Positions 35,401 to 47,400 of a DNA stretch of 64,000 bases are shown in pieces. The notes under the pieces are model-generated. The model was not told the origin of the DNA. It saw only the letters and a program-made list of their open reading frames with translations, and ran no database searches. Positions within the stretch are counted from its first letter, which is position 1, and each line of letters starts with the position of its first letter. The stretch spans positions 36,439,979 through 36,503,978 of the forward strand of contig OX421963.1 in assembly GCA_949128115.1 (NCBI GenBank), in the 5' to 3' direction. A program made the translations under genes and the position numbers. The DNA is from Anaspis maculata. Its lineage: Eukaryota; Arthropoda; Insecta; Coleoptera; Scraptiidae.

Positions 35401-38400
35401 ATTATAATGTTTATATCGTTATGCTGCAAACAGTTGAATTTTTTGATCTTGCTTTTCCAGATGAAAGCAATAAACTGTAAAATGGTATGGCTGGGTTGTC
35501 TATCCATGGGTCTTTGCTCTGAATGGAAGTTTCGTGAAGAGGGTGATCACGTGATCACAGACACACGGAGGAAGTGAACAAACGCAAATTTAATAAAACT
35601 GAAACCAAGCCCATTGATGTTAGCTTTTCGTAATAACAGAATCGATTCCTTTTAATTAAGAGACCCCTTTTTCTTTAATACACTTCGTGACAGACGCCTC
35701 AGCGGATCGTTACCGTAATTGATTGGACCGAGGGTGTGTTCGCGTTATTATTTCTGTCGACTCCTTATAGCACACCTCCCTTTGTTTACCTCTACCACTA
35801 GCTTTTTTCACACAGAAATATAAAATCGGAAATTAAAAATGAGAAGTCGCGAATCTTTGCTTCCAAAGCTCTGGTGTATATTTAAAATGAAAATAGTGCA
35901 GGGTCAAGTTGTCTCAAACAAAAGGACGCGATATTATGTTCGAAAACGAATAAATGTCTAAACTCGAAAGAGGCGTAGAGTTTCTCAAGCTTTGTACGGC
36001 TGCGAAACGTGAACGGAGAAAGTAACGATAAAATTATAAGCTTTTTAAATGCGGTGCTGCAGACGCATTGCATCCTGATGCAATAATTAGTAATGTAGAA
36101 GTATATAGAGTTGGAAAAATGAAGAAGTCTCCGGAGGACTGATAACTTTAGAATGATAATGGTACTTAATAAAAAAAATTGTAGTGTCATCAATGAACCG
36201 TTGAAATTTTCAGTTCATTATAATGTTCTCATTTGTTTTTTTAATTCCAGAGGAATCTCACGGAGTATTACAATGCCGTCGACACCCACAACATGATGAT
36301 CATATTTGCGTCGATGCTGTACGAGCGCAGAATAATTTTCACATCGAAAAAACTGAAAAGACTTAGCGCTTGTGTCCAATCCGCGAACGATGTGATTTAC
36401 CCGATGTTTTGGCAGCACATATTTATTCCAGTTTTACCGATGGCCCTCAAAGACTATCTGTTTGCACCAATGCCTTTCCTTATCGGAGTTCCGGAAGACG
36501 TTTTGAAGGTGAGTTGTAAAACTTTTTTTGTTCGTTCGAGAAATTGTCTCATATGACGTGCAGTTTCTTAACTGGCGGATTATATGAATATATGAACATT
36601 GGTCATAAACACTGCGCAAAGAGGGAGTTTACCTGACAGATTACCAACAATGCTATCACTAGATTAGGGCATTCAACTGAAGCATAGGTCGTCCGGCCGA
36701 TCTGCAGTATGTTTAGGTTTTGCAAGTTCAACTGACACAGACCTCAGTTAGTAATGTCAGAGCCTGAGCCCGCTGCGAGCGTTTTAAACAAAGCAACGAT
36801 CAGATTTGATTAATGTCAAAATTCATTTTGCGATCTTGACACTCGGTTTGTCGGATTCCAGATTTCAGTTGCGAGCGAAATTATACACCCGCAGTGCCAA
36901 TCGATATAATTTAATTTCAATAACGTCGCACAATAAAACGCGAGAAAGAAACCGGGGCGAAGGGAAACAAAACCGGAAGCGACCGGAACCGATGGAATTC
37001 CGATGAAATTAATCACGACACTGGTTCTCATGTATGTACGTAGGTACTATGGAGAGGAGTATGGAATGTGAAATAATTACGGCCACGCAATGTAATGAGA
37101 ACCTGTCAAAAAAAAAACTCGTAGGTAACTAGCAGGTCGTGTCTCTTGTGTTTTTTGCAATGCCACTTTATTAACAGATGGAGTGTTGTAGAGGAGAAAA
37201 GTATATAATAACAAGAATTATGTAACTAATGTGAACAGTACCTAGTAGTACCTACTATTGGGATGACCATATTATGAAATACTTTCTATGAAACTAACCT
37301 CGACATTGCCGGCCGTCATAATTACTTGCGTTCTGCCTGGTGAATTACGCGAAATGGTATTTCCTCTTTTTTTCTTGTTTTACCTTTTCTAATTAAAAAT
37401 TATGAACTGCGGGCAGAAATTAGGGGATATCTTTTTTTTATGGTACCCATGATAAGCAAAAAGTAGTACGATTATTGTCGACAATAATTGTTCAGGAATA
37501 CTTGTTATCCCAAAGCTGAAAATATAACGAGCCCATAGGGAAAGTAGAAGAAAGACAACACGCGTCAACAAACCATGAGTTCACCCCTATCCAGTCCACT
37601 CATATTCCATTGTCGTCGTTCTGATTGAGTGTGTCATGTCATCCAGGGCTTTCGAGTTTCACAAAAAGCTCCTATAGGTGATAGTCTTTTTGAAATTCAA
37701 ATCAAAGAAGAAAAAGCGGCGTGCGAATGAAAGTACTCCTTCAGTAAGTTCCAAATTTGATTAAAAATGCTTTATTAAGGAAGCTCTAGACTCTCTAACT
37801 AACTTGGAATAATGCCGCCGGGAATACTTGTTATCCTGTTCGAGAGGCTGAACGTGCAGATAAATTAATCCTCCACAGGAATTACAAGATTAATCTGGAA
37901 GTTTTCTATTATCTTTGTGCAAATTCACTCAACAAGCTGGGTATTCGGCACGGAAATTTTCCGTTCGGTTTTACCTTGTGGCTTGTGTTATTAAAAAGTG
38001 ACATTTAAATGTTTCAGCTTAGGGGTGTAAGTAGGTCTCGAGGGTTGATTTTACCCTTCCGGTGTAAGTGGTAATATTGCTTTCATAATATTTTTACGGT
38101 GCCAAAGCGAACTGTATCACTCAGAACTTTTTAAATGGTATCGTCCACTGCTTTTATACGAGGTGCTCTAAAATTGTGATTGAAAAAAAAAACTCATGTA
38201 AACAGTAGCCCCCGTAGTCACTGGCTTAGGGACCAAGTGAGGAACAGAAGTGTGGAAGTGAGTTGAATGTCGAAATCGAAAGTAACTCCCAGATCGCGCA
38301 CCTCACCGAGTCTGTACACAGAGACGTTGTCAATTTCGTAGCCAAACTGTATCACATCTCTAATCCTACTGTAAGAGACAACTAGGGATGGGCAAAACTA

Positions 38401-41400
38401 TTGACATATCAATAAATTTATCAATATATCGATATATTAACTAATGATATCATTTCTAAAACATATCGGTATATCAAATATCGATAATTATCAAAATATC
38501 AAATGTCGATAATTATTAAAATATCAAATGTTGATAATTATCAAAATATCAAATATCGATGAATGTTCGATAAATGTCAACATATGTATATCAAAGTATA
38601 GACAATGATTATCATAACATTAAAATATCACTAAATCGAAGATAAAGACCAAAGACCGCCAAAAAAGTAAGTTTCACTTATCATGTGAGTCTAGATTGAA
38701 CATAGATGATATATTTTTTCATATTATTACTTGATATCCTTATTTTCATGTTGATATTTTGATTATTATCAATTTTTGATACTTTGATATTTATTGATAT
38801 TTGATATTTTGATAATTATCAATGTTTGATACTTTGATAATTATCGATATTTTGATATATCAATAATTATCGATATTTTTTTCTTATCAAACTTGATATT
38901 CGAATCACGATATCGCCCATCCCTAGAGACAACAGAACACTTATCAGGGCTCAGAGACAGCTGATTAACCATACCTAAAATACCTTGAAACAGACAGTCT
39001 AAATCAAGCATGAAAAATACATCGACTGGCGCTTGAGACATTGTCGGTGACAAAAATTCATAGATGGCAACTATTTATAATGTATCCTGACAGATATTTC
39101 AGATCAAAATGTAATAATGATTGTATCTTTTTGATAGTAAACTGTCATTCCACTCTTTTGGCTCTAAAACTGGAAGTAATACTTGAGGCAGGAAAGGAGT
39201 TAAGAGAGTTGAATGTTGGACATTTAGTTTCGCTACAGCTATCTATCTTGCGAATAATTAAAAATGCGCAAAACACTTTCTGAGCAGCGGCATTTTCAAT
39301 GAATTTTCTGTTACAAAAACAAATCATTGTGGTGGCGTAAAGTTGCAAGCTCTACTCGTATAAACATCCCCAACTTTCTGTCTGCCGGGCTCTATACTGG
39401 GGTGTCTCAGTTAACTTTCAACCGAGCAAACTTCAAGAGAAGATTCCCCAAGTCCTGATTCAGGGAAATATAACATGTATCCATTTCACTCGCTTCCTGA
39501 AAATATACAAGTGTCACTTCAGTGAAAAATTAGATTAGGTACGAGGTACAGTGACTTATAACTCCAACAAAACAATGTTGCGCAATGTTGTGAGTGGCTT
39601 GAGATGGACACCGCATAGTAAAGTAGTACGACGTAAACAATTCAACTGCAACGAAACTATAAGTGTGATCGTAATTTCCCCCTCGGTCAGGACTAATCAT
39701 CGTGAGTAGAAGGCAACAGAGTTTGTTTCGTGGTTGTAAAAAGTGTTTACATGTGTGTCGGTTAAGTGTCATGGACGCAAGATTTTTTTTGATTTTTTTT
39801 TCAAAGGGTCGGTAACAGTGAGGAAACTTCAGTGAAATTTTTATGTTTGTATTTTTCAAATATTGTGATGCCACTCTTGAGCAGCGTTCATAATGGCTGT
39901 CAACTTTAACTTATTCCGTAACTGTAAAACTTCAACATTTGAAAATCAATGTTTTGGTTCACGATAGGATGTTAACTTATGCCGTTATTGCCGTTCTGTC
40001 AAATTTGACCAAGATTTAAGTTCTACATCCAAGATCAAGGAACTAGTACCAACTAATGCTACTAGCTACTAGTCCTACTATTATACTGCCAGTTACCAGT
40101 ACTACGACCCCGAAAACCTTCAAGTCTGTATATTTTATATTTATAGACCGTGGTCCGTACTGTCAAGTTTACATCCTACATCCTACAGCATACGGCATGC
40201 GGCATAAGTTACCAGACATTTATGAACAAAACTTAACAGTTTTTTGAGTTTTCAACCCAACAGTGGTGTTTGTTTAGTTTTTAGTATATTTGTGACGTCA
40301 CAAATATATTTCTAAAACAGGCACTACGGCTGCAATTTTGAGAATTTGGGAAAAAGAAAAAACACGGGTACAATGTTTTTACTCATACTATCGATTAAGC
40401 CAATAAAAAAAAGGACAAGTACCCCATTATTATTATTGTTGAACGTTTTAGGATTTGGGACAACGCTTATCCTAGTAATTGCTGATAATTTGAGGTAAGT
40501 ACGGCGAGAAAAACCGCGGCCGAGACTATCGATAAGTGGATCTGTGGGTGTTCGATGAAAAAATAAGAAGTGAGAATGGTTAAGTAGATATAACTTCAAT
40601 GCAAGGAAATTATGTCTGATTGGGTGCTGTTGTACTCACTGACTATTAGACTGTAGTTTGTTACACAATAGCCGACGATGGTATATGAACTAAGAAAAAA
40701 GACAATTGAACGTGATGAAAAGGTCAAGCATGTAGCGTAGGTAATAGTTCCAAAATCATATTACGTGAATTACGCAACCTTTTAAAGGCATCTTGCTTTG
40801 AGCTGCGTAAAATGATTAAAATACAATAGTATCGTTGACATTTAAGTCATTTTGCCATAAGCGTCTTTTCTGGCATATCAACTGGGGAAAAGCTCTAATG
40901 ACTTCGATTTCAGGGTCATTTAGAATTTAATTACGAACAGACACGCTAAGGATGGCACGCTGAGCGGTGTAAAAATGCATTTCGCATCTCGTTGCATAGA
41001 AACTCTGGAAATACTTTAATAATATTTATTATAAAATGCTTTAAACCATTTCCTGAGGTGCAATTCTGGAATCAGTCTATATTATTCAGCGTGCTGAATG
41101 GTCAGTATTTAGGTTGAAAAACTGGCATTGAGTATACTCGACCGTCCAAAAGTGTTTTAGCGTCCTAAATGTGTTTTGTAATCTTATTTTAGTGTACAGG
41201 GTGAGTCATAAATCCTAAAAATATTTTTTTGCCGAAAATGCCTGTGACAAGTTCTAGAGGTTATAAAACTGTTGCAGAGCAACAAATAATACAAATAGTT
41301 CCATATGATATTTTCTGCATGCAGAAAACTGGGTTTTTAGAATTCATCATTCACCCTGTATACTAAATAGAATTACAAAACACATTATTCAAAGGTTCAA

Positions 41401-44400
41401 AAACATTGCTTTTTGGTCTGTTGAAAAGAGTTAACAAAATCTTTCTCAATAACGAAAATAGATTGGGTCGAAGGACCACCTTTTGACCCTTCAGATTTCC
41501 AAAAATAAAAGCCCTAAAAAATTTTTCCAACATTTTTCTGATACTTTTGAAGCATTTCACTAACTGCGGCTCAATTTTTTACCCCAAGTTTGCAAATACC
41601 AAATAGTGAAGAAAATGAAAAAAGGTTGAAAATCTGAAATTGGACATTCAGAGAATTCTAGGGAAAAGGGGAGCGGGGTGTATTTTTTCTCAATATTGCA
41701 ATCAAGCTCCAGCCTCCCACTCGAAGAGATGCCTTGGATAAAAATTTTCATAGGCTCTCGGATGCTAGTTGGAAAAGTATTGTGGTGACACAACAGATTT
41801 TTTTGTTAGGTTTCGTTCGGTTAAGTACACACAATTCAAACAATACATAAATCGATAATCCAGCTTTATATCATCATTTCTCGGTTCCGAAATTTGAGAT
41901 ACACATGATTGTTTCGCCATGTTTGTTGTTAGGGACTCATCAGTGCAAGGGTTTATCGATCCATTAGTCGCGATCCGTGGAATAACAATTTTTTTTTGTA
42001 ACTCATATTTTTTCTCATTGAGCATTTTTACAAAATGTAAACGAAATTTTTGGACCTCTTGTACGCCAAATAAATGGGCTCCTAAACTCTAAAGTAGGTG
42101 CGGTGCAGTAGTAAATATGGAAAAATTTGTTCCGAACATCGACGCGAATTGGAAAATACGCAAATGAAAATTGACGTTGCTATGAGAACCGATCAAATAT
42201 CAATGTGATTAAATTAAAACCTAATCCACGTCGATTGTAACGCACCGCCTACTTTGCGGTGTCCCCAAGAAAAATTAATTTCATTATTGTTTCAAAGCCT
42301 TTTTCTCGGACGCGTAAGCACGCCACTGGATAATATTCGCCAATGAATATTTAAATATCATCTTGTTTTGTTGTTGCAGAATGTGCAAAGGCAAGACATA
42401 GGTGAAGTGGTGATCCTGGACGCTGATGCGAACACCGTGAGCACTCCGTTCGACGATCTGAACAATCTGCCGCAAGACGTCGTGAGTATCTGACTTGTAG
42501 AGAGATTCGTAGGTGCTTACTAAAGTACGTGTTATTTCGTCCTCCAAAACTAATGGTGGAATTTTTGTGATTGACTTTAAACGATTCGATCCAGATCACG
42601 TCGCTCAAGAGACAATTCAAGAACAAGTCGGCTCTTTTGGGCGACGGCGTTTCGAGAGCTTTCCTGCGAGCCCTGGTGCAATTGATCGGCGGCTATAGAG
42701 ACGGGCTCAAGTTCCAGGACGCGCAAAAGATCACTTTCGATGAGGAGAAGTTCATTGAGACGAGACCCTTGTCCTTCCAGCCGTTCCTGAGGGAAATGCT
42801 GCATCTCCAAATCTTCCAGCAGGTGAGTGACTGACTTCTTTCTTTTATTTTCTTGCTGCTAATGCTCAACCAAAGTCAGTGCCAGTGTTCTTTCAGTCTC
42901 ACAGCATCACAGCCATCGACCTGAATTCAAACAAGTGAATATGCCCTTATGCGCGTGAGACTCAGTATCGCATTTTCTTTCGGGTGGATCCGCTTAGTGA
43001 GCGGTGCATGAAAATAAGCATAGGTATGTACAGACTATTTATACAACAACGAAAATGCACTACTGAGACTCACGCCTGTGCGTACCTCGCTACTTACTAC
43101 TTGTTTTATCTTGGTGGTGAGATGTTGCTGTCGAGGACACGTCAAAGTTTATGTTCAAAGCTCTCTGAATCCAATTTTATTGTCCCCCTATAAAAATCTT
43201 ATGGTATTTTCATAGTGTGATGGCAGTTAAACAATCATACTATCTGACATTTGCCCGTGATTGTTATTGATGTTTTCAAAAAATTACGTTACATAACGCA
43301 TTCTATACAGTTTCTTCTCTTCGGTTTTCCCATTAGTTCATAGAAGAAAGGCTGGAGATGCTGAACAACGGCTTAGGCTTTTCGGACGAATTCGAGATCG
43401 AGACTTTCCGTTATTCGGTGCATTCCAGTTCAAAGCTGAAACAGCAGTACAAAGATTGGACGTCCACCATGAGAAAAGAAGGCTCGGCTTTCTTCAAGAG
43501 CGTCAAGGAAAAGGTAAACATTTTCTTTCGTTTTGTTCTTATGGCATTCTGTTATTGTCGCTTTAATCCGTGTTTTCATTGGCTATTTACAGGCTAATCC
43601 GGCAGTAAAGTCCGCCGTCAAAACGGTGAGTTTTTATTGTATGTATGTTCTACACCACCTACCTATGCATGCGATATTCGTATTAAAGGCGGCAGAGAGA
43701 AATTCGAGGGTAGGTTTGGTTTTATCGTGTTTGAGGATTAAACAATAAGCCACCTGAAATAAATGCGAATGAAGCATGGGCGACTCGTGTGGGTTGGGCA
43801 AAAAATTGAATACGGTCATCAAAAGCAATAACCAGTAATTTCTTACTGGTAAGATTGGACATGAATAATATTATAGGTTTGGTCTGGCAGCAATTTCAAA
43901 CGGTTTGCAGGCATCCATGCCCGTTGCGTTAAATGCTTTTCTGCAGCGTACAAACCAAAACTGTGACTGATGGTCAGCTGTTCTTGCAGTGCTTCCAAAC
44001 TGTTGGACGCCAGTTTGTGTACCGTCAGGGCAGTTTATGACCTATTCGCAAGCAAAAAATCCGTCGCGGGTGCATTTTTACCCCTGGCCTTTGGGGTGTT
44101 GCAGTACTTATTTGTAATTGCGTTATACAACTAGTTGGGCTGTTGTTTTAATTAAAAAATCATTTAGGTAGTAAATAAATCTACTGAAAGACACCCCACC
44201 CGTCATCTATTCTTTTGCTATGATTGTTCTACCTTGGCTCCAGCTTCGCTACCGCCTCCACCGCGACGGTTAGATTTGGCAAAAAATAACTTTTACTGCC
44301 GTTGCACAAATAACTTATCACGATCAAACTTGTGAAGTCCACGGTGTAGAAATGTAAAACCGCCGTCACTGGTGTAAAACAAAAGGGTCGTTGGCATTGC

Positions 44401-47400
44401 TGGACATGCGGGGGGTCCCTAAACACTTCCGTGTTAACGTAATTAATTTATTTTCACACGACCGATACGATTGTGATAAAGGCGATTAGCTTTTGCTAAC
44501 AAAAGATGTGATGTTGATCACAAAAACATCAATAATTTACACCGCCGTACCTGAAAACCTCACCTACCTACTTACAGTCAACTTGCCCAGAGGCTTCCAT
44601 GTAGAGTAAGGACTCCAAGAAAAGCTTCACATCTTGCCGCATACTCAAATAAGAGTCAATTCCACGATTTAATTCCTCAAAGAAAAACGGCTTTGGAAAC
44701 TAGGCAATCATTAGATGATGTAGAGCCGATGATGACACTTGAGAATTGAGAGACCTTGTTCCTGAACTGCCAACATTGAAGGAATAGATCAAAATTCTGC
44801 TGTACATAAATAAATAGCACAGAAAGTGTATTGTGGACAGGGAGCTGGTGCCTCAAAACTTACGTCATAAGGTTTTAACCTACTCTCTGGTTTTAACCCT
44901 AAAGGTCCACTGTACGTTGATAAAGTTGTTCAGAATTTCTTTGTCTTACATGTCAGACCGGGGCCTTTAGGCTATTCTAAGCTTGTCAATTTTTGAAAAA
45001 GGGCCAACATTTACGTCATAAGGTACATAAATGAAACCAACTGGCTTTTGTGTCATCAACGGGAACATCCCCTTAAGGTGGGTTTAGTCAGCTTATTGAA
45101 GGTGCGTTCAGTCAGCTTATTTAGCCGCAAGTTTTAATTTTAGTCGTAAGCGCTGCATCGCTTATTGGCTGTTCTAAGGAGGCTGGCTCATATGAGCCAA
45201 TGGGCGTCGCTGCGCTTGCGACTAAAATTAAAACTTGCGGCTAAATAAGCTGACTGAACGCACCTTTAGCCGCAAGTTTCAATTTTAGTCGCAAGCGCAG
45301 CGACTCCCATTGGCTCTTATGAACCAGCCTCTTCAGAACAGCCAATAAGCGATGCAGCGCTTACGGCTAAAACTAAAACCGCGGCTAATAAAAGCTGATT
45401 AAACTCACCCTCAATCAAAAACCGGGCCATAAGAAAAAAAATTGGAGGCTTTCGGTCCGTAAGACAAGTTTAAAATTTTCAAAAAGGGCCAAAATCTAGC
45501 TCCTTCTGGAAACTTTCCCTTAGACATGATTTTATGAATGAAAAACGATTCTTACATGGTTTTTACCTGGGTTTCGAATCTGCCCACGAACATTTTTAAT
45601 GGTGCATCGCCTACAGGGTGCAACATCGAATTTTTTTTCAAATCGTACACCCTATGTTTTAACATGGGAATCGATTCTGTTTTTCATTCTGATTACAAAT
45701 ATATATCCCACTTAATGGGTTAGTCAACAAATCACCTTGTGAAAAAATTGATGAATGGATGTAAATTTTGGTCCTTTTTTGGAAATTTCAAACTTGTCTT
45801 ATGGATCGGAAGCCCCGCAAAGTTTTGTGCCGAAAGCCCCGAGATGTTTTCACACAAAATCCCGTTGGTTTCAAGATATGAGCTTTAGCTAGATGTCATT
45901 GATGTTGGAATTCAAAAGAAACAGTTTTATTTCAAATGGGAGAATGTCAAACTTTATAAATGTGTTGCACTACTTTCTTTAACACCCTGTAGAAACTCAA
46001 GTTGACATCTATCAACCTTCGAATTAATACGATTTCATACCTAGAGAATCAAGCTCTCAAATGCTCCGAGCAGAATTGAAATTGTTGAAAGCAGTCGGAA
46101 GTTCTCTTGTTTTGAAAAAGGGTAAAATTTGGAGTAGGTACGACAATAATTTCGTTGCGTAGTTTAGAAGAATTCATTTAAACAATGTCACAAATTCAAA
46201 GGAAAGAAATTTCACACTGGCAAAAAGAAATTCACAAACAAGCTACTGCTTTGATAGATAGGACTTTGCATCCGCAAAAGCTAGAAAAACTTTTGTTCAG
46301 AATTGAACAAGAAGCTCAACTTTTGTTCAGAATTGAACAAGAAGCTCAATTTTTGTTTGTTTTTAGCGCATTTTCCATCTTGATGAAAATCGCTATTGCA
46401 ACCGCTTTGTCCGTCCGTCCGTCCGTCCGTTCCTCGAACTCCTCCCAAACTAGACGACCTAGCTTTCTAATTTTTTCGCTGTTACATAGCTGCCACTCCC
46501 AAAGGAGGGCTAGGCTATATTGGATGTCTATATTGCGCCGCCAACATAGAGAAAACCGCCCCCGATAAACTTGAAATAACATAATATTGCACTTTCTACC
46601 AGACCTGATGCTCTGGTGTTCTCATTTTTTGAATAATACATAGTTGCCACTTATAAACGTAAGCCAAAGAACATTCCGTCATCAATATACGCCGCCGACA
46701 TGAAAAAACTGCTAAAAACCGCCCCCAATCACTTTAAAATGAATAACATAAACCCGAAGACATAGCGATCTGATTCTTTCGGTATATAAATAGCTGACTA
46801 AAAATGGGAAAGGATAGGCTACTTTTGGTTAGTCGCCGCCCCCAGATTCCGCCCCCAAACGATAAAAAGTGCAATAAAATGAAAAACATAAACCCGAAGA
46901 CATAGCGATCTGATTCTTTCGGTATATAAATAGCTGACTAAAAATGGGAAAGAATAGGCTACTTTTCGTTAGTCGCCGCCCCCAGATTCCGCCCCCAAAC
47001 GATAAAAAGTGCAACTTTCACAAATGTTACTGATTGAGATGTTCCCTTAAACATTTAGGAACTGCCAACTCAAATTGTGCAACATTTGCTCAGCCGAACG
47101 CTGCCGCTCCCACACGCCGCCCCCAAAGTGAGAGATAAATGAAAAACATGAACCCAAAGACAAAGTGATCCAAGTTTTTCGCTATATGGATAGCTGACTA
47201 AAAATGGAAAAGGATAGGCTACTTTTGATATGGCGCCGCCTCCAGCTTCCGCCCCCCAAAAAAAAAAAGTGCAACTTTCAACAATTTTCACTGATTTAGC
47301 TGATACTGTTACCTCGAACATTTGGAAACTTTTGACTCAAACTGTGCAAGAATTTCTTTGCCAAACTCTGCCGCTCCCACACGCCGCCCCCAAAGTGAGA

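Larger units (their letters stand above)
44834..45880. mobile_element. Foldback element, copy B, interrupted by a nested MITE
   Basis: Same family as 7155-7824. The left terminus 'tggacagggagctggtgcct' is the exact complement of copy A's right end. The body follows copy A up to 'gaacatccccttaa'. It is then interrupted at 45077-45410 and resumes at 'atcaaaaaccggg' to about 45880. Confidence 0.65.

Noticed and set aside
46185..46568. 127-codon frame [13 protein letters not shown]... as a gene
   Set aside because: The frame runs through a GTCC microsatellite, contains a recent 30-bp duplication, and its flank is a dispersed repeat (also at 16825).
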